64,000 bases of DNA from Persicaria tinctoria. Its lineage: Eukaryota > Streptophyta > Magnoliopsida > Caryophyllales > Polygonaceae. The notes under the pieces are model-generated. The model saw nothing but the letters and a program-made list of their open reading frames with translations, was not told where the DNA came from and did no database searches. The translations under genes were made by a program, and so were the position numbers. Positions 10,421 to 22,247 of the stretch are shown in pieces (the stretch's first letter is position 1; every line of letters begins with the position of its first letter). The stretch lies in NCBI GenBank assembly GCA_037127255.1, contig JBANSL010000009.1, forward strand, positions 29,606,475 to 29,670,474, in the 5' to 3' direction.

Positions 10421-11100
10421 CCGCAACAGTTTCAACAATCTCACTAAATAATTGCTGAATTGATGTTAAAATAGCAGGGAAACCAACATACATTCATATA
10501 CTTTAAATTACGAGCTGTTGCTTCAAGTTTTATACATCTAAAAGCAAAATTGTCGAATTAACCGACAATCGGAGTCAGAACCTGCAATTTCTAACGCTGT
10601 TAGTTTACTCAACATAACTTTGCTCAACAAGGAAATCGGCAACTTGGAATAAAAGAACCACCAAAAGCGTTAAATCCCTGCAAGGAATAATAAAAAATAA
10701 CTCACCAAAGAAAGAATCAACAGCCAAAAGGATATAGTATGATTGAAACACATAAGAAACAGTATCAACAGCCAATAGCCATCTACAAGATTGACTGTAA
10801 CAAAAGAGGAAAAACTTAGAAAGGAATTTCCCAAAGGAAACAGTGCTATCTTATTCTGCAAACAGTGACATCTAATATTGTTGTTTGAATGTCTTTCTAA
10901 AATAATGAAAGGATACATTCCATTTTATTGACAAACCAGTAACCAAAAAGGAGATGGAGATCCAGCTAAACATCCATATATAAGAGAAATAAAAATCAGT
11001 AGTTTTCTTTAAAAAAAAATATGTTTATGGATACATTCACAACTCTTAAGAAAATAATGTACTATATAACAGTATAGATTAAAGTAGTGCGACGGATCAA
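10421..11100. other. No gene seen
   Basis: AT-rich sequence downstream (in minus orientation) of the villin fragment. It may be intron or flank of that captured piece. No further villin exon is recognisable. Confidence 0.4.
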
Positions 11101-12033
11101 GCTGGGATCTAGTTAGAATGGCCTCAAGGAAAAGGAGAACCCTTAACTAAACCCTGCAATAGACACCAATGGCTTGCACTATTGCTTCAAAGGATAAGGA
11201 TACCCTTTTTAAGACCATTGATTTCACTTTGATAACCCTTTTTCCTTTACAGATGTATAACCTTGTCTCAAACTCTTCTTCCTCTGGCTTCTTGAACCCA
11301 GAAGCAACTCCACCTTCCAAAGGTACGATACATGGTTTAAAATACGACAAAAACTTGTCAGACTCATGCCCTTGCAATTCTCTATACTGTATAGCTCTCC
11401 CTTCAAGAGATGCATCTAGTTCAACCGTCTTAATAGCTGCAGTACCAGCTTCGTCCTGTGATACAAGGACCAGAAGTAGAACTCACCATCAAGAGACGGA
11501 AAAAACAATTGAAAAGCAAATGGAGAAATGAGTACTTAGTTGGCTAGTATCCTTCCCAATCAGAAGTGTATATCATACAGATAAGCACCTCCCTTGCCAC
11601 GACTTGTCTGCATAAACACATGCCAAAGTAGCTAAGACAAACTTCTAATTCTTCCCTTGGTTTCAAGGCTTTATTAGCAACTACGTGTGCATCCACATAA
11701 AGGAAATCACCATAAGCAAACAGTGCAATGCTAGAGAGAATCAGACTTTGGTAAGGGCACGGGCTGGAAGTTCTCGATTCTCCATATCTCAGTTAGAGTT
11801 AAGCTTATCATTACACACTATATATGTGTACAACTGACCAATTAGCAGCTTCTTACTCAAGCATCACAATTACATATTTTAATTCTAAAATAAGTACTTA
11901 AATTTTCAGCATTACAAAGATTTCAGATGCTTTCGAATAAGCCCAAAATAACTGCTTAATACAATACAAAAGGATACATTTTTTGACCCGCTGCTTGAAA
12001 TGCTGGGTCCAAAACCTTTGTTGAGCCAGACAT
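11101..12033 (-). pseudogene. Villin N-terminal fragment (gelsolin-like domain G1), broken
   Basis: Minus-strand exon-like pieces follow villin order. 12033-11980 encodes MSGSTKVLDPAFQAAGQK, a villin start. About 11793-11738 gives EIWRIENFQPVPLPKSD. About 11610-11545 gives TSRGKGGAYLYDIHF, then TGA where villin has Trp. 11453-11230 gives [32 protein letters not shown] and [20 protein letters not shown]. Villins bundle and sever actin filaments. Only most of G1 is present. The nonsense codon, a lost donor after the first exon, poor sequence after PLPKSD and loss of everything after KGKRV show it is not functional. It lies between transposon genes, so it was probably captured or moved with a transposon. 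Identity is firm; exact exon limits are approximate. Confidence 0.8.
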
Positions 12034-13453
12034 TTCTGGAATCCTTGTGTAGTTTAGAAAGGAAAAGAAACGGACACAGTCACTTACAATCCCGGTGCTC
12101 GATTCCTTGGATGCTATATAAGTGGTAGTTGCATAATAAGAAAGGAATACAATCAAAAGGCAGTACAGGTATACATTGCTACATACTAATACCAAGCCAT
12201 TAAAAAAAGTAGTGAGTAGGTCATCCACTTCTATTCTGCAAAAGCCTGCCTACAGGAGTGTTACAAATACAGACACCGAAATGATCAAAACTACTAAAAG
12301 CGGGAGAGGGTATGAAAGCCCAGTAACTTGAACAATCTGTCATAAAATACTCTGCGGACAATACTGATCATCTCACTGGCAATTACAAGCACACAAGTTG
12401 ATTGAATGGATGCACATAGAACTTGAGTATTATCTGCTTTTTTGTGAACAATCGAGTTAATAACTTATTGACTCCCTTTAAATCTTAATTGCTAACAGTT
12501 AGATCACAATAACAAGACCATATAGGTGATTTGAATTTGTCCAGAAACCATGTAAAAAAACAAAAGTCTGATCTGATCATAGCCAAAACCAGAAACTCAG
12601 ATTGATTGCTTTCCGTAGACAGTCAGATTGATTGCTTTCCGTAGACAAGCAGCAAAAGTAGGCAGCAAAACAACCTAAATTCCGGCAATCAAAAGCCATC
12701 AGTAACAACAGATCAAACTCAAGTCACTCTAATCAGTGAAAAAACTAGAAATCACAGCCGAGAAGAACACAAAATCAGCATCGATTATTTCAGCCATCAG
12801 TTGCTGTTTTCATCTTAGGCAATGAATTTTAAACAGATTTACACAGATCTCAACTTCAAAAGGCATAAGATAATAACTTGGGAAGTCTAGATATAAATAT
12901 TTTGGATTATTTGAGACGGTGATAGAAATTAAGCTGTTGAATGCTCAGTATACAAGTATGAAGCATAATCATAGCCTTGCCACAAGTCCAGAGAGCAGGT
13001 GATCTTATCTGATGCTCTTGTTCCCTTCCTTCTTAGATAAATAAAAAGAAGTAGAGCGAAAATACCTGTAAAGTTTGGCAGGTGTGGCCTCTGGAATAAC
13101 ATCATCATCAGTAGTGACCTTTCTGGCAAGTGGTGCAAAACCACCAAAAAGGACCCAGAATTCACCTGAGTCTGACTCAGCCTGTAGTTTTCCATCATCA
13201 TTAGTAGTGACCTTTCTTGTTCAGGTTCCTTATCTTGCTCTGATCTGATAAAGGCAACAATGTAAAGGCAATGACCATAACTGAATGAAATGAAGATGAG
13301 CTAGAAGAGGCAATGAGCAAAATAAGTTGCCTTTTAATGTTCTATATCTCTAACAAAGCCACATACTAAGTAACATCAGTTTAAACATGATATCGGAAAT
13401 TTAAGATAACATCATTAACATGATAACATAAAGAAATGCACTTGCAACTATAT
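12034..13453. other. Probable leader/intron of the villin fragment; no gene seen
   Basis: Noncoding AT-rich sequence upstream (minus orientation) of the villin start codon. A 27-bp direct duplication around GATTGATTGCTTTCCGTAGAC lies near 12600-12650, and a second GTAGTGACCTTTCT pair near 13110 and 13205. No ORF resembles a known protein. Confidence 0.4.
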
Positions 13454-14970
13454 CTAATCGGACGTCATGTCATCGTCGTCGTCCTCGTCCCCCTCATCGT
13501 CATCCTCCTCTTTCTCGGAGTCATCGGCATCCTCCTCCTCCCCGGACTCTTCCACATCCTCCTCCTCCCTGGACTCTTCGACATCCTTCTCCTCGTCGGA
13601 CTCATTGTCGTCGTCATCCTCATCGGCCTCTTCCTCGTCACCACCCTCCTCGTCTTCGTCGACGACGTCATACTCTTCATCTTCATCACTTTGCTCCATC
13701 TGTACGTCTTCACTGCCCCAGTCATCACCCTCGCTCTCGTCCTCGTATTGTTGAGGATCAACAAAAAATTGCTCATTAAAAGGTGTCGGAGGGCATAGGG
13801 TAAGCTGTTGAAATGCCCCCACTACTTTATCAAAGTAGTAACTAGGTACATCGGGATACGCTCGGATCAGATCATAGAGAAGGGGAATCGTCTGATTGAT
13901 TCGCTGTGACAATGAATAATATATTAGGCAGTAGAGATATTAAATCATATATTACACTCGATGTTTCAGATATTACCTGCGTTGGTGGGTAATCGAAGCC
14001 GTAGTTTCCCCTCTTAGAATAATGCTGCTGAGCATACCAATGATCCGGGGGACAAACCATAGGGTGAGTACGAATGCGGTACCATTCCATGTACTCTACT
14101 GTAGTGTCCCATGGTGATCTCACTTCAGGACCCATGGTCTCAAGTGGGATGCGATGTGTAGGGAGTTGATGACGCAATGCCCACGAGGTGTTCGGGTACT
14201 CAACTCGGTAACGCGTGTTATCGCCCAATCTATATGCACGTGTCGGTTCAATCACCGGTTGTGGAATACCCTGCACACGTCCAAACTAACGGGCCACTCT
14301 ATCTGGCATATATGGTTCTGTTATATCCAAACAAGATAGAGTTCCATGGAACAAAGAGACCCTAAACTCGCTGCCATAGAAATCGATGCTCATTCCATAA
14401 GGCTGGAAAACAATATGTATCAACAATTTTGTATAGATATTAACATCTAAATTGTAAATGACATAATCTGTACTAAAATAGAAGTGAGCTAAATTGACCT
14501 TAGATGGGTGCATTCTGTCCAAATCACGCCTGTATCCAAACAATGCATCAATCTTGTTGTACGGGGTAGCATTTGTCACCCACCTCATAGCCAGGGGCTC
14601 ACCGCGCCTATATTCCCTGTTCCTTTGTGGTTGGAACTGGGGAAAATGCTCATAGATCCAGGCCTAATATATACAAATATGAACATAAATATCTATTCTA
14701 TTATTCTAACATGGAAATGGAGGTATTTAAAGTAACTGCCTTTAATTTATACGTTGTCGTGTTACCTGTAACAGTGTTGCAGAACCGCAAAATTGTTTGC
14801 ATTTTTGGCGTGAAGCTTGCCCGAGCCTTCTGTAAAGGGTAGCTAATGCAGCCGCACCCTTCTTCACCTCACGGATTAAAGGGAATAATTTATGTTTTGC
14901 TCTGTCTACTGACTTATCAACAAAAATGGTCGCGGACACCAAATACAACCAATATGCAGCTGCACGATCA
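13454..14970 (-). pseudogene. Plant mobile domain (PMD / MAIN-like) protein, broken
   Basis: Four minus-strand exons with matching splice sites: ~14970-14766 (SATIFVDKS, ALATLYRRLGQASR), 14663-14499 (AWIYEHFPQF, RWVTNATPYNKID), 14402-13977 (PYMPDRVAR, VEYPNTSWALRHQLPTHR, MEWYRIRTHP) and 13903-13454. These are the conserved blocks of the plant mobile domain, found in MAIN-type nuclear proteins and often carried by MULE and Gypsy elements. The last exon ends in an ~80-residue Asp/Glu-rich tail encoded by GAC/GAG-type repeats. A TAG in the third exon, just after PDRVAR where the family usually has Gln, breaks the frame. N-terminal exons are missing: the gene is cut at about 14970 by the Athila-like LTR fragment. 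It is most likely a transposon-borne copy. Confidence 0.8.
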
Positions 14971-14984
14971 GGCTCTCTTCAACT

Positions 14985-15349
14985 CCGAGCATGGTCTTCA
15001 CTTCTTGTCGATCTCGAGGACCTTACTCGATCTCGAGTAAAGCTTCGGAGTCGGGTTGGCTGTTCCTCGGCTTCTCGACATGGTGCTCCTCGATCAGTGA
15101 TGTGCCTAGACATGGTTTGTCGATATCGACTAAAACTTGTCGATATCGAGTAGCTTTGGGCTCCCGTCTTTGCAACTTGGTTTTCTCCCAAAATGGCTCT
15201 ATATTCTGAAATATTAAACAGAAACTTATGTAAATCTCTATTTTTGGAAAATAAGCATATACTACATAAATTCGACATATTCCCAACCCGAAATATGCAA
15301 AGTGTATAGAATACGGAATTAAAATATGCATAAAAACATGGCTACTGTA
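14985..15349 (-). repeat. Partial 3' LTR of the minus-strand Athila-like element
   Basis: Aligns to the first part of the intact LTR in reverse. It is dense in TCGA-NN-TCGA motifs. Its inner boundary is CATCA followed by the CACCCCATACTTA polypurine-tract complement. The terminal 2 bases are intact, but the rest of the LTR is missing at the plant mobile domain junction. Confidence 0.6.
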
Positions 15350-17105
15350 GAGACATCAAAGCACCCCATACTTAGACTTGCTTGTCCTCAAGCAATAACC
15401 AAACAATAACCAAACAATAACCAAGACCTACAACACATCCTTCACGTCTTCGCCTTTTGTCAAAAGCAACATCTCAAGTAGTAGCAATGTAAGACAAGTG
15501 AATTTAACGTCATCACACATATATGAGCGATCCATGGGCATAGGCAATATAAATCCAACATCACAAGGATAATGTGTTTACACTCAGGTCTCAATGTGTT
15601 TAGGCTATGTAGATCAACTCTCAACTCAATTCCATATACAATCTCATAAACATTGCAATTTAAATATAAATCCACTCCGCAACCAATTATGAAAATGCAA
15701 CAAGAATTATCAGGAGGACTTCGCTGAATAGAAGTCTTCAAAGAAGATTCCATTCGGCGGGGTTGTAATGATGCTTGGTAAGAAATAAAAGGGTATGGAA
15801 TTATTTGGCCATGTGGTGCTTAATATAATTCGGGAATCAAGACTCCTAAATCTCCAACATAACCAAACCATAGCTCTCAATCATATGGAACAACCAAACT
15901 CTCTAACTTATCTCAATGAAGCATGTAACCTTTCAAACTTCCTTAACCTTCTCCAAAGTATGCATCTTGCGAAAATGAAAGAGATAAGGTAAATTTGGCT
16001 CATGCACTTTATTCCCAAACATATATACAAACTTTTCTTTCTCTTTTTCTCTTTTTTCGATTTTGTTTAAAAAAAAAAAACGAAAATAACTAGTGCTTTT
16101 ATAGGGTGAGCCAAAAATCATTTTACATAATATGCATAGCAAGATAAAAATATAAAACCAACCCATATCTCAATAAGTTCAAAAATCCTCCTCACTTGAA
16201 ATGAAACACAAGCTTATTCCTTCCACAAATCATCATTCCAACCAACTCTAAGTCTTAATTCCCAAATGGGGGTCAGGCTCAATTTGGCTAAGGATAATTT
16301 TTGTGGGGTTTACAATAAAAGTCTCAGGCTAATGTTCTGGCTTCAAGCAGGGATAATAATGTAGGGTAGGTCAAAAGAGGATAAAATTGGCTTAAAAGTG
16401 CCTCCATCATTTAATCCTCATTCACATAAACATATATAAATGCATTGGCTTTGAATCACAACATTTAGAGATGCATAGGAAGAGTAAATACACTCAAGAA
16501 AGCAGAGAGATTTTTAATGTTCTCCCTATAAGGAAAAAATTCTCACTAGGACAATTTTTGTTGGATTTCAACCTTTAGCTTAGGATCATATGTGCTCAAT
16601 TTCATCACAAGTTCACAATCCACATAAAAACAATTTCGAGGACTTAGGCTAAACCTTCCGAACATGCCATATGATTTACATGATCAAGTCAATCATTATT
16701 TATCATCATAGGGCATCTAAGTTAGGGTATAAAAACTAAAACTATGCAAAAATTTAAACATGCATTTTTTTTTCTTTTTCGACATATTTTTTTTATATTT
16801 TTTTTATTTAACTAAATAAAACAAGACTAAAGTATGACAAAAGACTTTAAATGCATAAAATTTAAACATGAATGCATAACATAAAAAATAAAATTTCACC
16901 ATGTAAAACCAAAAGCAGGACTAAAACTTATAATAATGATAATGAGCCCTTCCCCCACCCCATACTTAAAATATACAGTGTCCCCACTGTATAAAATCAA
17001 ATAAAAACAAGAGTACAGGAAGGAACTCACCGAATAATGCATCGAGGAAGGCAGATCAGTGCAGGTCGAGGAAATGGTCTTTGTCGATCTCGAGTACAGT
17101 ACTCG
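15350..17105 (-). other. 3' untranslated part of the Athila-like element
   Basis: Noncoding. It aligns in reverse with 33400-34667 of the intact element, including the CCTCAAGCAATA and CCCATACTTAAA landmarks. Short ORFs here have no family resemblance. Confidence 0.65.
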
Positions 17106-17822
17106 ATCCACTAAAAAAATAATGAAATTCGCCACCCTTACTAGCTTCGGCAAGCTTGTGCCGTGGCAATTGGTACCCTTTTGCCACGACAATAGCTACG
17201 GTAGGCGTTACAATCTAAATAAAAACTAGGACAATAGCTTCGGGGCGAAGTTGTCGTAGCTACACTTCTGTGAAAAGAGAAAATAGCCACGTATAGTAGC
17301 TTCGGCTGGGGTTGCCGTGGCTATTGACTTAAATTTTCCTTTTAGTTATATACAATAGTATGTAATATCATTTCACCTTCTAGAATCCCCTTACCCTAAC
17401 CAGTTGTATCGTTTCATTCCCCTACTCCGCTACTCCTAGACGTCGCCGAGATCCTCTCTCCAGATCTGAAAGAGTTGAGTCTGATGCCCTCTCCCGGCGA
17501 CTTCGACGGCCTTGCCCAGCGACTCCGGCACCCTCGCTGCCCTCTCCGGTCATATCGCCTCTGATCTCCTCTCTCACCAGCCTCCATTGTTGATCTTAGA
17601 TTCTCTAGTCTCCCCTCGCAGCGTCCATTGTTGCTGATGCCCTCTCCCGCCGACTTCGACGCCCTCGCCCTGCGACTGCGGCACCCTCGGTGCCCTCACC
17701 GGTCTCTCTTATTGTCGATCTCAGTCTCTCCAGAGTCCAGTCTCCCCTCCCTGACAATTGCCCCTCCCTGCCTCAATTGTCGATCTCAGATCTGGTATCC
17801 CGTGCTCGCTGCCTCCGCTGTT

Positions 17823-17936
<114 letters not shown>

Positions 17937-18446
17937 TCTCTCAGATCTGGCCCTTGTCATTGTCCTCCCGGTTCTCCTCGTAAGATATTCTTCAAAATTC
18001 TCAAATTGGTTTACACTTTACAGTGGAATTGGCATGGAGTGCTGAAATTAGGGTTGGATACTTAGGTGCTTGCAAGAGATTGGTTTAGAGTGTAATGAAG
18101 CACTTTACAGTTCTGTAATTGGTTTACTATGGTTCACCTGCATCAATTAGTGAGGTTTATAGTGGAATGGGTATGATATTAAGGAAATGATACTAAGGAA
18201 AACCAGTGATGGATGCAAGTGATATTAAGAAGTTATTTGATTTACAATGACTTGGAAAACTAATGATGGATGCAAGTGATACTATGGTTTACTCTAAATT
18301 GACTCGGTGATCAGTTGATGCACATCTTTTGCATGATCTTGAGATAGGTACAGGTTTTGGCTTCCTAAGACTCTTATCTGTCTTTGAGTGGTAGTTGTAT
18401 TAGAAATTGACCTTTATGTATTTCTTTTTGGTTTATTGTAATGCAG

Positions 18447-18849
18447 GACCTGGAGCTTTGAAGATTTTCAACCGTGTAAGGATTCAGATCTTAAACTCTG
18501 ACTTGTGTGCTTCTAATTATAGTTTGCTAATCCATTTTAGATTTTACATCTGAATAAGTTGATATGAAAGATTAAAGAGTGCTTGTTGAGTTGAACATTG
18601 CACATATTTCATCTACTATCAGTTTTTAATTTAATTTTTGAATGGATGTTTTTTGTTTCCATTTTCTAAGATATTCTATTTATTCTTAGAATTCAAAATA
18701 CACTAGTTGAGCTAGTGAAGATTTAGGGTATACATTGAGGAAGGTTAGTATTGTTCTATTTAACTCTTGGTTCATTCCTGCAGGTGATTGAAATAACTAA
18801 AATGAGCAAGTTTAAGTATGAACATGACAAGAAAATTGGGATTATTAAG
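18447..18849 (+). pseudogene. Captured exons of soluble inorganic pyrophosphatase
   Basis: Two successive splice-bounded exons. 18447-18475 (after TAATGCAG, before GTAAGG) reads GPGALKIFNR. 18784-18849 (after CAG, before GTAATA) reads VIEITKMSKFKYEHDKK followed by IGIIK. Plant soluble pyrophosphatases have GPGAP.IFN(V)VVEITKGSKVKYELDKKTG in this order with introns near the same places. The enzyme hydrolyses pyrophosphate to phosphate in cytosol or plastid. The catalytic Asp-rich exons downstream are absent. The substitutions and isolation inside a CACTA element show a captured, non-functional fragment. Confidence 0.8.
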
Positions 18850-20425
18850 GTAATAAAGGGAATTCTTGTCTATCTTTAGATTGTAATTACCATAAATCCA
18901 TAGTTCTGATTTCTGAGCAATAATAAATTGATGATTTTAAAAGCTAACCGTATTCTTTATTCTAGGAGTTGGCTCTCCTAGAATAATCAAATCAGCTAGT
19001 GCTCGCACTTTCACAATTGATCTTAAGCTAGATTCTCTCCTAAGTAATTGCCTTTGAGAATAGCTGAAAATAGAAATTACTGGACTTTCCCCTTTGCTAG
19101 TCCCCTTTTGATTTTGTTGTGTCCTGATGAATATTAGTTGGTTGATGATGTTTGACCCAAGTAACCAACCCTTGCAGAAAAGCACATGCTTATGCCAGAA
19201 AGCAATACCATATTAGATTGCTCTCCAATTTCTGCTGCTGGTCATATCATTCCTCAAAGCTATATGTTCCCATTCCCATCTTTGTAAACCAGTTTATGGT
19301 AGAAGTATTTAGTTTTTTGAAGATAGTATATATGTTTGCTTCCATGATATCTTCCTCATTCATCTGAAGCTTTGATTGAAGTATAAATATTCTAGTTAAA
19401 AAAAAGGCCGAAGAAACCTAAAGTACTTGATATGGGTTTGGGTGAAATTTTATTAAGAATAAAATTTAGAGCTTGTTTCTAAGAAGCAAAATGTCACAAG
19501 TGGGGAGATGTCGAATCTGAAGATGCTTAGAGAGCCAAAATGTGGCACTTCATAACTTGTGAAATTCCTAGTTCCCCATTATAATTTAGTGTTTTTTTGC
19601 TGTTTTTATTATGCTAGGTTCATTTAGTAGTTGTAAACTTATAATTCATGAGCAAATAAAAAAAACTGACTTTTTCTTCCATAATAACTTATATAAATCT
19701 ACTTTATTTCAATTTTTGAAACCTCAAATATTCTTCTCTTATGTCTGTATTTTTTTTCATTCCCTGAGACAAGAATCTTTCTTTCAAAATTACCTATGTA
19801 GACAGTGGCTTGCTCTTTAATATTCTTCATGAACATTCAAAAAAGAATATTTGTTTTTCTTGTTGTGTGTTTTGTACTTGCATTAGCTTACTAATCAGTT
19901 GGGTATTCTGCTACTGCCCCTGCTTGTGGCATCTTGGTGTCATCCCCCGAGCTCCAAAGCTCGATATTTTAACTTGTGTTAAGGACTTGCACACATGGTA
20001 CACTTCTATCACCTTTCTCTCTATTTTTTTTCTGTTTGTAAGTGTTTGCCTATTCTTTTCCCTTGAAACAATTCCGTTACATTTTATGGTCTTTGTTACC
20101 ATTAGAATCGTTTGCTTTACTCTGAATTTTGTGTGCAGTGTAGTCTTTCGGGTCTCAAAACTTTGTATCCTGCTTCTAAAAGCAATAAGGAGGACAATGG
20201 AATCATAGGGATGGGATGTTCTAAATCTTAAGTCTTCTTCAATGATTTCTCATCTCATCCAGTTTATCCAAAACAGAAGAAAAAAAATGTCATCACATTG
20301 TAAGTATCTGGAGAAAGATGTTTCTTTCATGATATTGGGTTGGAACTTGAGATTCCTCAAATCTTGAAATACATGTTTATTCCTTTTTACTGAATTTTTA
20401 CCGAAAGTTAATATTTATTTTGCAG

Positions 20426-20528
20426 TGAAGTGAGCGTAGAGGGCCTGGAGACTCTAGACTATCTTGACAACCTATTTGAAAGACAATGGTTAACTGAACA
20501 AGGTGATGCTTTGATTTTTGAAAATGAG
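20426..20528 (+). pseudogene. Captured exon of unknown gene
   Basis: A segment between TTTGCAG and GTAAAA is open in phase and reads EVSVEGLETLDYLDNLF, then ERQWLTEQGDALIFENE. Composition and splice sites look like a real exon, but I do not recognise the protein. It lies in the same CACTA as the pyrophosphatase exons and may come from a different locus. Confidence 0.4.
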
Positions 20529-20929
20529 GTAAAATGTTTTGTGTTGCTTAGAATCTTGCATTGTTGAAGAGTGCAAGTATAACTTCTGCGTTGAAGAGTT
20601 AAATTATAACTTCTACCTTTCTTATTTTTAATACTTCTAGCTATATTCTTGAGTAATTTGATGTCTTGATATTGTAATTTAATTTGTCAAACCAAATATC
20701 TACATTATGGTAGTGTTATGCTCACTTGTCATCATCCTTAAGCTGTTTGTCTTCTAACCTCATATATTTGTATTCCTGAGTAATTTAATAGTTTTAGCTA
20801 TATTCCTATGTAATTTGATGCCTTGATTTGGTATTTTTTTCTATGCCAAGTAGAAAATTAATTGCTTAGTTTTGAACTCCTGTCACTTTTTAGTTCGAAT
20901 TGCTTAGTTACTTTTTAACTCCTATCCAG

Positions 20930-21161
20930 AAAGTTGGGTTATATACTCATCTAAGGTTGGTCCGTATGTTTGTGCCGAGTGGAATTTCGATCTCTTTTTC
21001 TCCTACCAGTGAACTTATCTATGCTTCTGATTGTGGATTTATAGGTATGTTTAGGCAACCAAAATACAATCATCTGATGGAGCTTCATATAGCTATTAAG
21101 CTTTGCGAGCGTGCCTTGGTTTCAGGCTTTCAGATGTTACTTCCTTGGGACCCATTCATGA
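20930..21161 (+). pseudogene. Captured exon-like ORF of unknown gene
   Basis: An open stretch after CTATCCAG reading [18 protein letters not shown], then [18 protein letters not shown], up to a GTAGG donor. It is 77 codons without stops in AT-rich DNA. The source protein is not recognised. With the exon at 20426 it may come from a single captured gene. Confidence 0.35.
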
Positions 21162-22247
21162 GTAGGTTCTTATCTATATATTGATTCTGATTAATCATAG
21201 AAAAGCTCATAGTTCATTAAGTTTCATGTATTTAGATTTTTCAGATTTCATTGAGGGTAACATGTGTGGTATTGAGTTTAATTCAGGCTCGTGTATGTTT
21301 TATTATTTTTGTAAATTTTGTATAATTAGTAAAATTTTGTTATAGATGTAAATTGTTTTTATTTTTTAAAAAAATATTGGACTTTATAGCCCGGGTCTAA
21401 AGAATCTGGGCTAAAAAGAAGGGTTTTGTTTTAATTTTCCACCCATATTTAGCTACGACAACTTGTCGTCGCACAGCCGTCGCAAATTTTCTAGCTACGG
21501 CTATTTGCCGAAGCTACCAAATTTTGCCACCCCAAAATTTGCCACCCCCTATTTGTCGTAGCTTAGCCGAAGCTAGATGCCTTTTGCCACCCCTTGAATG
21601 CCTTTTGCCACGGCTTTTTGCCGAAGGCAATTTCATTTTTTTTTGTAGTGATCTCGAGGAGGATCTCTGCGTCAAGTGGCTTCTGAAGTCGAGGAGACTC
21701 TGCTGGCTTAGTCGATATCGAGTTGGCCTACTCGATATCGGGGAGTTTCTGGGCTGCTCCTCTTTGTCGTTGTCGACTTGGCCTTCGTCGATTCTAACTG
21801 TTTTTCAGGGACTTGTTATTCGATTTTTCGCGATCCTTATATGCTTGCCGACCTAAAAGTGTTAGATTGCACACAAAAACAAGACTTTCCACATGAATTA
21901 TTGTAAACTAAAAACAAAAAAAAAAACAAAAACAAAAACCAAAACCAAAATCAAAAGTTCCAAAGTCCCAAAATTCAAAAAGTTTTATATACATGCTCTA
22001 GATTTTAGAGTCGCTAGGCCGACTTCTTCTTTTATGCTCATGGACCATTAATGTGGGGCCCGCTTGTGCTTGGCCCTTCTCCTGGATTATCTAGGTCCTG
22101 GTGGTAGTATGCAAGCTCAGCTGACAGGTGGTTGCTTGCATAATCTCCCTTCTCTTTCTTCTTCTTCTTCCCAGCTCTTAGTTTCCGCAGATTCTCTCGC
22201 CATGGGGCCTTACCTCCCCTTAAATTATTGATAAATTTCTTAATGGA

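Noticed and set aside
13436..13798. Plus-strand Leu/Val/Ile-rich and Ser-rich ORFs opposite the acidic tail
   Set aside because: Mirror readings of the GAC/GAG-type tract encoding the PMD acidic tail on the minus strand.
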